From positions 1-40,857 of the forward strand of contig NZ_BAVR01000034.1 in NCBI RefSeq assembly GCF_000521465.1: a DNA stretch of 40,857 nt, in the 5' to 3' direction. The notes beneath the pieces are model-generated. The model saw nothing but the letters and a program-made list of their open reading frames with translations. It ran no database searches and had not been told where the DNA came from. Position 1 is the first letter of the stretch. Every line of letters begins with the position of its first letter. This DNA is from Acetivibrio straminisolvens JCM 21531. Lineage in GTDB: Bacteria > Bacillota > Clostridia > Acetivibrionales > Acetivibrionaceae. The translations under genes were made by a program, and so were the position numbers. Shown one piece after another: positions 1-8,071 of this stretch.

Positions 1-1198
1 GTTGAGGTGTAGACGATAGGTGTAGGCGTAGACGATGGTGTAGGTGTGGACGATGGTATAGATGTAGATGTATGTTTAGGCGTAGATGTAGGCGTAGGTG
101 TTGATGTAGATGACGGTTTTATTGTGTTAGTTGGGGTAGAGGAAGCTGACTGGGTGAAAATCGGTGTAGTTTCCTTAGATTCAGGAGTATGTATGATAAC
201 AGGCGCAGTTGCATATGAAGGCGATGGACTCCTTCGTACTGTCGGAATATGTGCTGTAAAGCTTGTAGCTGTCGGTAAAGAATCTGATATATCTACAGGT
301 TTTGTTGGTGTTATTTCCGGTGTAGGAGTATAATTAATCGCAAGGCTTGGCGTAGCTCAGCTATAACCGAAACCGTAGGCACAATGTCAGAGTCTTCCGG
401 TATATTAGAGACAGCGAAATTGACAAGGTCCAATTTGCTAAGGATCTCAGAAACACTTAAATTTCTGGCATCTTCCAAATCAAGATTAATACCTTCTTCC
501 GCAGCTTTCGTATATATGGCATATCTTCCCATTGAGAGACTCTGCTCCAAAGCTCTTTGTCTGTCTTCTTCGGTAGACGGTATAATTTGAAATGTCACTC
601 CGGCGTCTTCCGCAGCATCTTTAAGAGTAGATATTATTTCCTGAATGCCCTTATCTCTTTCGGAGGCATTGTCCTCATTGGAGCTTATTGAAGCAGAGAA
701 CAGGACGATATTATTGTCAGAATTTATATATCCCTTTTTCTTTGAAATATCCAGTATTTTCGATAAAGCATCGTATAATAACATATCTTTGGGGTCTGCT
801 TCATCGAGAATTGATTTTGCATCATTATTTAAGGCTTTTGCGTTTATGATTGTTTCTTTTTTGTTAATTACAAGCTCTAAGCTTGGATTTATATCAAGAT
901 CTATATAGGCGTATTCCTGTGAAATAGAAGCAAATCTCAGGCTGAAAAAGATGACAAGGAAAACCGCAGCAGCAGCCGCCAATGCAGAAAAAGGCCTGAT
1001 GATGTTTTTATATTTCGTAATGAAACCGGCTGAATATAAGTCGGTTTCGTCGAAAATAACATGCTGACCGCGTTGCATGCCGGGCTTGAGTTTGAGTTCC
1101 ATAAAATCAAACCCGTCAGTCAATACGATTGCCCTATCACTTTCAAGCTTTAAAATGACTCCGGTGTAATATAACATATTATTTTGTGCTTCGTTCAA
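1..1198 (-). CDS. rsgI: RsgI-type anti-sigma factor, cut by the left window edge, one frameshift
   Basis: Membrane anti-sigma factor paired with the SigI-type sigma factor upstream. The cytoplasmic N-terminal domain (about residues 1-65) should bind SigI. One membrane segment follows (near IIRPFSALAAAAAVFLVIFF), then a periplasmic domain starting with YIDLDINPSLEL, which carries the Asn-Pro autoproteolysis site known for RsgI proteins. The reading frame breaks near 352-356. Adding one base joins it to a Pro/Thr/Ser-rich linker (TPTPEITPTKP and further PTPTS runs) that stays open to base 1. The sensing module beyond the edge is not visible. In A. thermocellus the RsgI next to celA carries a CBM3, so the same is expected here. 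I chose the TTG at 1198 because AGGAGG (1207-1212) sits 8 bases before it, whereas the GTG at 1205-1207 overlaps that ribosome binding site. It overlaps the 3' end of sigI, so the two are probably translationally coupled. Confidence 0.9.
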
Positions 1199-1973
1199 TG
1201 TTGTCACCTCCTGGCACTGAGATGTCTAGAAAGTCATTGAGTAAGTTGAAATCATTTCCGAAGATCAAAGCAGCAGCTATAATGAATGTACGATTTCTCT
1301 CAATTGTCTTTTTATTTATTTTAAGTAATTTCAACAATTCTGTTTTCGGTATGTTTCGAGTTCTTTCAAATTTGCTGAAAAGCTCTTTGTTGTCGGCAAT
1401 TGCTTTGGCAATCCTTATACATAGGTATTTTGAGTCCTTGTGCTTTGGCGCGGATTTAGCCAGATGCTCAAGGCTGATTCCAAAATCCCGAAGCTTTTGT
1501 TCGTATAGTTCGATTTCTCTTCTTATTTCGTATGTACTTTGTAAGTCAATTTCGCTTTTCAAGTGTATTTGCTCAAAATAATTATTGTTTTTATCTTCAA
1601 AATACGTAAAAGGATACACATGGCAATGCTTTTTATTGTGACGAGCATAATCGGTAAGCCTTCTTTTTATTACCAATGTTGCGAATTTAAAGAAAAATAT
1701 GTTTTTTTCTTCATCGAAGCTGTCAATGGCTTCATTAAAAGCAGAAAGCCCAACACTAAACTCATCACTGTTTTCAATGTCAATATATTTGCCGGTCAAA
1801 TTAGAGACAGTTCTAATGACATAAGGTGTGTAACTACGGATGAACTCTTCTCTTAATAATTTGTCTCCAGTCTTTATTCTATTTATAGTAAGGACAATAT
1901 CGTCCTCAAAAGTTTTATCTTTGTTAGTGTCTTTTTTTCCCTTAGGGGAAAAGAAATCAATCAAGTAATTCAC
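1179..1973 (-). CDS. sigI: RNA polymerase sigma factor SigI
   Basis: Alternative sigma factor of the SigI family, 264 residues. It shows the SigI-type region 2 (an EFIRSYTPYVIRTVSNLTGKY segment, then DEFSVGLSAFNEAIDSF and FFFKFATLVIKRRLTDYARH) and a C-terminal DNA-binding part with LKINKKTIERNRTFIIAAAL. In cellulolytic clostridia, SigI paralogues are held by RsgI and released on contact with polysaccharide to transcribe glycoside hydrolase genes. The GTG at 1971-1973 directly follows AAGGGG. The in-frame TTG at 1962-1964 has better spacing (8 bases) from the same site, so the protein may be three residues shorter. The stop lies inside rsgI. It is divergent from celA. A SigI-type promoter and an extended -10 lie upstream, suggesting autoregulation. 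Confidence 0.92.
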   Translation of the reverse strand: MNYLIDFFSPKGKKDTNKDKTFEDDIVLTINRIKTGDKLLREEFIRSYTPYVIRTVSNLTGKYIDIENSDEFSVGLSAFNEAIDSFDEEKNIFFFKFATLVIKRRLTDYARHNKKHCHVYPFTYFEDKNNNYFEQIHLKSEIDLQSTYEIRREIELYEQKLRDFGISLEHLAKSAPKHKDSKYLCIRIAKAIADNKELFSKFERTRNIPKTELLKLLKINKKTIERNRTFIIAAALIFGNDFNLLNDFLDISVPGGDNIERSTK

Positions 1974-1999
1974 CCCTTGACCACAACATGTGGTTTAAG

Positions 2000-2060
2000 A
2001 ATCATCTATAGTGACAGCTGCAAAGAATTGAACTGTGTAATTAAATTATATAGATGATTA
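2000..2060. repeat. Inverted repeat in the sigI leader
   Basis: AATCATCTATA (2000-2010) and TATAGATGATT (2050-2060) are perfect 11-base inverted arms 39 bases apart. The right arm overlaps the proximal -10 of sigI at 2058-2063. It could be an operator or an mRNA hairpin. A shorter palindrome, CCACAACATGTGG, lies at 1981-1993 next to the sigI ribosome binding site. Confidence 0.5.
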
Positions 2061-2063
2061 TAA
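2058..2063 (-). promoter_or_regulatory. Extended -10 element for sigI
   Basis: On the minus strand TATAAT is preceded by TGT, giving the TGn extension (TATGTTATAATC). No convincing -35 lies 16-18 bases upstream. It is a possible housekeeping promoter about 85 bases before the sigI start. Confidence 0.4.
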
Positions 2064-2130
2064 CATACTAAACTGCTATAAAAAAGGGGCTTAAAAAACA
2101 TAATGTTTTTTATCTGTTTTATCTAATAAG

Positions 2131-2161
2131 TTATTTCGTAAGAGGAACAAATTTTAGGGGG
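2131..2161 (-). promoter_or_regulatory. SigI-type promoter upstream of sigI
   Basis: On the minus strand CCCCC (2157-2161), an A-tract AAAA (2152-2155) and, after an 18-base gap from the C run, CGAA within TTACGAAATAA (CGAA at 2135-2138). Known SigI promoters have a C-run/A-tract -35 and a CGWA -10. The site lies about 160 bases upstream of sigI in the sense orientation, as expected for autoregulation of a sigI-rsgI operon. Confidence 0.6.
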
Positions 2162-2215
2162 ATATCAATAAAAAATCTTAAATTTAATAAAAAATAATGA
2201 AATTTATAGAATATT

Positions 2216-2247
2216 ACCCTACTAAATACGGATGTAAATTCGCAATA
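2216..2247 (+). promoter_or_regulatory. Possible SigI-type promoter of celA (weak)
   Basis: ACCCTACTAAA (2216-2226) is followed by TTCGCAATAA with CG at 2241-2242. The distance from the A-tract to CG is 17 bases, the same as in the sigI-side promoter. The -10 reads CGCA rather than CGAA or CGTA and the C run is only three long, so the match is imperfect. Confidence 0.3.
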
Positions 2248-2312
2248 ATTTTAGGGAAGTAGATTAAGTATATATAAAAACTTAAAAATTTATTTTATAT
2301 CCTTTAAATATG

Positions 2313-2341
2313 TCAACATAATAGGATAAATATGATATAAT
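2313..2341 (+). promoter_or_regulatory. SigA-type promoter of celA
   Basis: TCAACA (2313-2318, 4 of 6 to TTGACA), a 17-base spacer and TATAAT (2336-2341) with a TGA extension just before it. This gives a leader of about 85 bases before the celA start. Confidence 0.5.
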
Positions 2342-2431
2342 TGATGTAAAGAACTAACAATATAGCAATAGTGTTGATAATGATTTTTTATTTTAAATAA
2401 AATTATATTAAATTTAAAAGGAGGAAATAAT

Positions 2432-3894
2432 GTGAAAAATGTTAAAAAAAGAGTAGGCATAGTTTTACTGATTCTCGCAGTATTAGGGGTTTTTGTATTG
2501 TCTGTGCCTATGGACAAAGCATCAGCTGCAGGTGTACCTTTTAACACAAAGTACGCGTATGGTGTTACTTCCATTGCCGACAATCAGGCAGAAGCAAATG
2601 CTATGCTCAGAGCGGAATGGGAAGACTGGAAAAGCAAGAGGGTTACTTCCAACGGTGCCGGAGGATATAAAAGGATACAGCGTGATGCTTCCACAAATTA
2701 TGATACGGTATCCGAAGGACTGGGATATGGATTGCTTTTAGCAGTTTGCTTTGATGACCGTGCTGTGTTTGACGATTTATACCGCTATGTAAAATCTCAT
2801 TTTAACGGAAACGGACTTATGCACTGGCATATTGATGCCAACAACAATGTTACAACTCATGACGGCGGTAATGGTGCAGCAACCGATGCCGACGAGGATA
2901 TTGCGCTGGCACTTATATTTGCCGATAAATTGTGGGGTTCTTCCGGTTCAATAAACTATGGACAGGAAGCAAGAACTTTGATAAACAATCTTTACAACCA
3001 CTGTGTAGAGCATGGTTCCAATGTATTAAAGCCAGGTGACATGTGGGGAGGTTCATCAGTAACAAACCCATCATATTTTGCACCTGCATGGTATAAAGTA
3101 TATGCTCAGTATACCGGTGACACTAGATGGAATCAGGTGGCGGACAAGTGCTACCAAATTGTTGAGGAAATTAAGAAATACAACAACGGAACCGGTCTTG
3201 TTCCTGACTGGTGTACTGCAAGCGGAACTCAGGCCAGCGGTCAGGGCTACGACTACAAATATGATGCTACACGTTATGGTTGGAGAACTGCTATAGACTA
3301 TTCATGGTTTGGCGATGCTAGAGCAAAAGCAAACTGTGATGCATTGACTAAATTCTTCGCCAGAGATGGTGCAAAAGGAATTGGTGACGGATATACAATT
3401 CAAGGTTCGAAGTTTAGCAACAACCATAACGCATCCTTTGTTGGACCTGTCGCAGCAGCAAGCATGACAGGATATGATATGAACTTTGCTAAGGAGCTTT
3501 ATAAAGAGACTGTTGCTGTAAAGGATGATGAATATTACGGATATTATGGAAATAGTTTAAGATTGCTTACTTTATTGTACATAACAGGAAACTTCCCGAA
3601 TCCTTTGGAAGGTTTTAATCCTATTACACCATCGCCAACACCGACGCAACAAAGCAACAGAATACTCCTACTCCTACACCGACTCAAAAGCAGATTCTTT
3701 ATGGAGATGTAAATGGCGATTTAAATGTTAATTCTACCGACTTGTCTTTGTTGAAGAGATATCTGTTGAAACAGGTTGATTATATAGATAAAGATTCTGC
3801 AGATGTTAATCTGGATGGTGTGGTTAACTCGACAGACTGGTCGATATTGAAGAGATATATAATAAGGTCAATATCCCACCTACCTTATTTTTAG
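2432..3894 (+). CDS. celA: GH8 endoglucanase CelA with type I dockerin, frameshifted in the linker
   Basis: Cellulosomal endo-1,4-beta-glucanase of family GH8. It has a signal peptide (about 1-32), a GH8 catalytic domain (about 33-395) with the catalytic acid Glu95 in SEGLGYG, Asp152 in TDADED and the base Asp278 in YKYDATRYG, matching the known CelA numbering. A short PT-rich linker follows, then a dockerin with two calcium repeats, DVNGDLNVNSTD and DVNLDGVVNSTD. The first repeat has Leu where Gly is usual. The frame breaks near 3658-3662. One added A restores NRNTPTPTPTQKQ and carries the frame through the dockerin to the TAG at 3892-3894. The start is GTG, with AAAGGAGG 7 bases upstream. 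Without the repair the enzyme would lose its dockerin and could not join the cellulosome. Confidence 0.95.
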
Positions 3895-3921
3895 TATGAT
3901 GGGTTTTTAATATGATTCGCA

Positions 3922-3971
3922 AAAATGAGTTACTGCAAAACTGATTGCATTGGTGGGCAGTAACTCATTTT
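3922..3971 (+). terminator. Terminator hairpin after celA
   Basis: Perfect 15-base inverted repeat, AAAATGAGTTACTGC (3922-3936) with GCAGTAACTCATTTT (3957-3971), around a 20-base loop and followed by GTTT. It begins 27 bases after the celA stop. Confidence 0.7.
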
Positions 3972-3977
3972 GTTTAA

Positions 3978-4040
3978 CCTCTTTTGGTGAAACGAAATAG
4001 GCAAAAGCGAAGAGGGCTCGATGTCCCGAGCTTTTGCCTA
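3978..4040 (+). ncRNA. Conserved structured leader element, copy 1 (candidate RNA motif)
   Basis: CCTCTT (3978-3983) can pair with AAGAGG (4010-4015), enclosing GGTGAAACGAAA. TAGGCAAAAGC (3998-4008) pairs perfectly with GCTTTTGCCTA (4030-4040), and CTCG with CGAG closes a small loop, so the folds compete. CTCGATGTCCCGAGCTTTT (4017-4035) is identical to the minus-strand copy at 9866-9884. It lies in the leader of the chitinase gene, 68 bases before its start. I do not recognise a known riboswitch class. Confidence 0.5.
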
Positions 4041-4107
4041 CAGGCCTTTTAAGAATTTGATATTGCAAGATGATTTTGTGGCATTTTGCATTTTGAGGAG
4101 GTTCTTT

Positions 4108-5559
4108 ATGAGAAAAACATTGGCTCTGTTGACCCTGTCCATAATTGCATTATTTTCCTTGTATCCGGGGGTATCGTATGCAGAAGATGTTTCCCTTCCG
4201 TCAAAGAGAATTGTAGGCTATTTTGCAGAATGGAATATATATATTGAGAATAATTATTATGAAGTTTCAGATATCCCATGGGATAAGATAACACATATAA
4301 ATTATGCTTTTGCAAAAATTGAAAACGGAAGGATAGCAATTATTGACAAATGGGCTGCGATTCAAAAGCCTTTTGGCGACGATACTTGGGATACGCCGTT
4401 GAAAGGTCATTTCGGACAGTTGATAAAGTTCAAAAAACAGTATCCTCATGTAAAAACTCTGATTTCAGTAGGAGGGTGGACTGAATCGAAATATTTTTCG
4501 GATGTTGCGCTGACGGAAGAGTCCAGAAATATATTTGCAGACAGCTGTGTTGAATTTATTCGCACCTATCAGTTTGACGGAGTGGATATTGATTGGGAGT
4601 ATCCCGTTAGCGGTGGAATGCCTGAAAATATAAGGAGACCTGAGGACAAGCAGAATTTTACTCTTTTATTGAAATGCCTTAGGGAGAAGCTTGATGCCGC
4701 AGGGGCTGAAGATGGAAAGCACTACCTTCTTACAATAGCTGCACCAGCTGGAAGCTACAATATTAAGAATACTGACCCTGAGTCATATCACCAATATTTA
4801 GATTTTATCAATATTATGACCTATGATTACAGCGGTTCGTGGGAAAATGTAGCAAATCATTTGGCACCGTTGTATATGAATCCAAACGACCCGTCCTATT
4901 CTGAGAGAAAAGAAAAATTCAATGCAGATTGGACAATAAAGGAGTACTTGAGGCTTGGTGTTCCTGCAGATAAAATAAATATGGGTGTACCGTATTATGC
5001 AGCAGGCTGGCAAGAAATTAACGGAGGCATAAACGGACTTTTTGGAACTTCGTCGAAACCGCTCAGCAGTACGCAGTTTCACATCATTAATAGCTTGATT
5101 GAATCACCGGACTCGGGTTTTATAAGGTACTGGGATGAATATGCAATGGCTCCGTATCTGTGGAATCCTGCGACTGCAACATTCTACACCTATGATGACG
5201 AGATCTCCCTTAAGACCAAATGCGATTATGTGATCGATAACAATCTTGGAGGCATCATGATTTGGGAGTTGAGTGGGGACTACCCTGCGGAAGGAGGTAA
5301 TACATTGACATCTGTCATATATAAAAGTTTTGTTGAAACTCAAAATGAAATGTACGGTGACCTTAATGGCGACGGAAAAGTGAATTCAACCGACCTTGCA
5401 ATTCTAAGAAGATACATGCTTAAGGAAATAAGTGATTTTCCATCTCCTCAAGGAAAAAAACTGGCTGATTTGAACGGGGATATGAATATTAATTCTACCG
5501 ATTATTCGATTCTTAAAAGATACATACTGAAAGCTATTGACACTATACCTATAAAGTGA
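4108..5559 (+). CDS. chi18A: GH18 chitinase with C-terminal type I dockerin
   Basis: Cellulosomal chitinase, 483 residues. It has a signal peptide (about 1-26, ending VSYAED) and a GH18 barrel (about 30-410) with the catalytic signature FDGVDIDWEYP, where Glu164 is the proton donor. The dockerin at about 415-483 has repeats DLNGDGKVNSTD and DLNGDMNINSTD. The gene hydrolyses chitin-type beta-1,4 N-acetylglucosamine chains while bound to a scaffoldin. The start at 4108 is chosen because GAGGAGG lies 8-9 bases upstream and the signal peptide begins MRKT. The in-frame ATG at 4021 lies inside the conserved leader element and has no ribosome binding site. It follows celA on the same strand but behind a terminator, so it probably has its own transcript. 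Confidence 0.95.
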   Translation: MRKTLALLTLSIIALFSLYPGVSYAEDVSLPSKRIVGYFAEWNIYIENNYYEVSDIPWDKITHINYAFAKIENGRIAIIDKWAAIQKPFGDDTWDTPLKGHFGQLIKFKKQYPHVKTLISVGGWTESKYFSDVALTEESRNIFADSCVEFIRTYQFDGVDIDWEYPVSGGMPENIRRPEDKQNFTLLLKCLREKLDAAGAEDGKHYLLTIAAPAGSYNIKNTDPESYHQYLDFINIMTYDYSGSWENVANHLAPLYMNPNDPSYSERKEKFNADWTIKEYLRLGVPADKINMGVPYYAAGWQEINGGINGLFGTSSKPLSSTQFHIINSLIESPDSGFIRYWDEYAMAPYLWNPATATFYTYDDEISLKTKCDYVIDNNLGGIMIWELSGDYPAEGGNTLTSVIYKSFVETQNEMYGDLNGDGKVNSTDLAILRRYMLKEISDFPSPQGKKLADLNGDMNINSTDYSILKRYILKAIDTIPIK

Positions 5560-5661
5560 CAGTATATTGTGCTGAAATGGGAATATCCAATACATACGGT
5601 TTTTAATGAGCTCTATGCAGTAAATGCCCGGTTTATTTGAGATTTGATGCCTTCCTTGGAC

Positions 5662-5690
5662 TTGAGTATTTGCTGATAAGATAGTATAAT
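5662..5690 (+). promoter_or_regulatory. SigA-type promoter of the CBM3 gene
   Basis: TTGAGT (5662-5667), exactly 17 bases, then TATAAT (5685-5690). The leader before the CBM3 start is about 90 bases and holds a strong ribosome binding site at 5718-5724. Confidence 0.65.
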
Positions 5691-5730
5691 AGTTGTATTG
5701 TTTTTCCATATTTTTTTAAGGAGGTTGGAG

Positions 5731-5781
5731 TTGTATATAGGGGAGTGCGGTGTTGAACAGCGTATCCCTATAGTTACATAA
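5731..5781 (+). CDS. Possible 16-codon leader peptide before the CBM3 gene
   Basis: TTG at 5731 lies 6 bases after AAGGAGG (5718-5724) and opens MYIGECGVEQRIPIVT, ending TAA at 5779-5781, only 7 bases before the CBM3 ATG. The CBM3 start itself has no ribosome binding site, so translation may reach it by coupling. The frame is not converted to the CBM3 frame by a single-base deletion, so this differs from the other breaks in the window. Confidence 0.35.
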   Translation: MYIGECGVEQRIPIVT

Positions 5782-5788
5782 CTTAGCT

Positions 5789-6709
5789 ATGAAATGGTAT
5801 TATAAGTCAAGAGTAAAAAGACAGGTTATAAAAACTTTAATATTTCTGCCCATTATTATGGTATTGGCTTCTTTGATGCTTTATATGTTTTTGGCAAATA
5901 ACAGGGTGAGACCGGGAGACGCTGACAGTTTTCCTTCGGAAAGTCCTTCCGTTGTTATAAGGACTTCTCCGGACATACCTGATGCTACTGCATCTGCGGC
6001 ACTTATGACTGCAGATGGAATTTTGCCGGAACATACAAATACACCAATCCCTACAGTTAGCGTTATGCCAACACCTGAACCTACTCTTGAACAGACATCC
6101 GAACCGACTGCTACGCCAACGTCCACGCCGACATCTGCACTAACATCAAAGCCTACAGTGAATCCAAAGCCTAAGCCGACTGCTACGCCGACACGAAAAC
6201 CGACACCTACACCAACACCTACACCAACACCTACACAAAAGGCACCTAATAAAAGCAGCAATATAACTGTCCAGTACAAAAACGGAGATGCTACATCTTC
6301 GGTAAGTGTCATTTGTCCAATATTTAAAATAACGAATAACGGAAACACGAGTGTCAAACTTTCTGATATTGTTATCAGATACTATTACACAAAAGAGGGA
6401 AATGAGAGCGAGACTTTTTGGTGTAATGATTTTACAAGAGACAGTTCCCAGGTATACGGCAGTTTTGTAAAGCTAAACAACCCGACTGACAAAGCTGATC
6501 ACTACCTTAAGATTGGTTTTTATGATAAAGCAGGTTCCCTTAATCCGGGAGAAAGCGTGGAATTGGAAGTGGGCTTTGCGAAAAACGGATGGTCAAAATA
6601 CAATCAGTTTAATGACTATTCTTATAACAAGGCGAATAACAGGTTTATTAACTGGGATTGCATTACTGTTTATGTAGCCGGAAAACTGGTATATGGGAAG
6701 GAACCTTAA
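5789..6709 (+). CDS. Membrane-anchored protein with C-terminal CBM3 module
   Basis: 306 residues. A short basic N-terminus (MKWYYKSRVKRQ) precedes one membrane segment (about 15-36). A long Ser/Pro/Thr-rich stalk (about 45-153, ending in PTPTPTPTPTP) and a CBM3-type cellulose-binding module (about 155-306) follow, with IFKITNNGNTSVKL, WCNDFTRDSS and the terminal INWDCITVYVAGKLVYG typical of the family. There is no catalytic domain and no dockerin, so it most likely holds cellulose at the cell surface. An in-frame stop at 5771 limits the start to 5789, which lacks a ribosome binding site. The layout resembles an RsgI sensor without its anti-sigma and autoproteolytic domains. Function is inferred from the domains only. 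Confidence 0.88.
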   Translation: MKWYYKSRVKRQVIKTLIFLPIIMVLASLMLYMFLANNRVRPGDADSFPSESPSVVIRTSPDIPDATASAALMTADGILPEHTNTPIPTVSVMPTPEPTLEQTSEPTATPTSTPTSALTSKPTVNPKPKPTATPTRKPTPTPTPTPTPTQKAPNKSSNITVQYKNGDATSSVSVICPIFKITNNGNTSVKLSDIVIRYYYTKEGNESETFWCNDFTRDSSQVYGSFVKLNNPTDKADHYLKIGFYDKAGSLNPGESVELEVGFAKNGWSKYNQFNDYSYNKANNRFINWDCITVYVAGKLVYGKEP

Positions 6710-6720
6710 AAGAACTTATA

Positions 6721-6757
6721 CTTTAAGTGTGGGGAGCTTTATTCCCACACTTAAAAG
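6721..6757. terminator. Terminator hairpin between convergent genes
   Basis: CTTTAAGTGTGGG (6721-6733) pairs with CCCACACTTAAAAG (6744-6757) around a 10-base loop. It lies between the convergent CBM3 and carboxypeptidase genes and could serve both. The U tail is weak. Confidence 0.65.
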
Positions 6758-6776
6758 TAAGAAAACAGAAGATTTT

Positions 6777-7936
6777 TTAAAATAATGATTTAAAAAAGTT
6801 GCTTATGCTTCTAAAAATTATGCCAAAAAATCCAAGACGTTCCGCACCTTCTGCGGTAGACATGGTTGATGTTGCAATTGTTTTACCGTCAAGCTGGACT
6901 TCAAGAGTGCCTGCCTGAATATCGGCAGATACCGGTGCGCTTAGAAACTCCGTATTTTTTGATGTTACAATCTGAAGGTCATTTTCCCGGCCAACAGGTA
7001 TGACTACAGAGATATCGCTGTCCACTTTCAATGGAATAGAGGGCGTTTTACTGTTTTTGACATCAATAACGTCAACTATTTCACCTGCATTTTTCACTGT
7101 TACTTGTTTAAAGTTCTTAAATCCGTAGTTTAGTAGCTCTTGAATTGCTTTTGAGCGTTCTTTTTCACTGTTGGTTTTCAGCACAACACCTATCATTCTC
7201 TGTCCGTTTTGCTGAGCTGTTCCAACTATGCAGTATCCCGCCTCATCCGTCCAGCCGGTCTTTAAACCGTCAGCACCGGGGAAAACTCCAAGAAGAGGAT
7301 TGCGGTTAAACTGTCGTATATTGTTGTAGGTATACTCTCTTGTAGATTCCAGTTCAAGAATCTTGGGATGGTTTTGAATTAGGTAACGTGCCAATGTGGA
7401 AATATCTCTTGCACTCATAACATGGCCTTCTGCCGGCAAACCGTTGGAATTTAAAAAGTTTGAGTTTGTAAGTCCCAGCTCTTTTGCACGGTTGTTCATA
7501 ACTTGAACAAAGGCTTCTTCACTTCCGTATAGATGTTCTGCAAGGGCAACACATCCGTCGTTGGCTGAGACAACAGATATACCGGTCATTATCTCGCTGA
7601 ATTTAACCTTGCCTCCCACAAGCAGAAACATTTTGGAACCTTCCATTCTCCAAGCTTTTTCTGAGATTATTACTTCATCATCCCATTGTACCAGTTCTTT
7701 TTCCAATGCCTCGAAGCCCAGGAGCAAGGTCATGATTTTGGTTATGCTGGCAGGCGGCATTGGTACGTCTGCATTTTTTCATACAGTACTTGACCCGTAG
7801 CGGCTTCGATTAAGATTGCCGATTCGGCAGTAGATTCAAATTGTGCAAAAGAGGTTACCTGAAACACCATTACAATAAACGTGATTGCAGCTAGAGCCGC
7901 AAGAGAACGAAAACCTTTAAAATTATACATTTGCAT
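6777..7936 (-). CDS. D-alanyl-D-alanine carboxypeptidase (DacF/PBP5 type), frameshifted
   Basis: Serine-type peptidoglycan carboxypeptidase that trims the terminal D-Ala from pentapeptide stems outside the membrane. It has a signal peptide (about 1-32, ending TSFA) and a peptidase S11 domain with the three active-site motifs SITK (in PPASITKIMT), SAN (VVSANDG) and KTG (LKTGWTDEAG). A C-terminal beta-rich domain and a short amphipathic tail, SISNFFKSLF, may anchor it. The frame breaks in a run of six T at 7774-7779. Seven would read VLYEKNADVPMPPASITK, so the two halves are one gene. The start is ATG at 7936 or the second ATG at 7930, with GGGAG just upstream. Confidence 0.92.
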
Positions 7937-8071
7937 GACACTCCCGTATAATGGAATATAAATACATATGAGAATAACGCTATATAGTATTATGTTAACA
8001 TTAATTTGCTATGCCAGACAAATGTAAAATCTAACTATGCAGGAGTATTTTATCGGGAAAGAGAAGCTCGT

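Noticed and set aside
46..333. Open plus-strand frame rich in Val, Gly and Asp
   Set aside because: It is antisense to the Pro/Thr-rich linker of RsgI, whose repetitive codons create long open frames on the opposite strand.
6163..6240. Short ACACCAACACCT-type tandem repeats as a possible CRISPR or VNTR array
   Set aside because: They are the in-frame Pro/Thr codons of the CBM3 stalk. There are no spacers.
5881..6357. Minus-strand frame opposite the CBM3 stalk
   Set aside because: Mirror image of the PT-rich stalk (Gly/Val runs), with no ribosome binding site.
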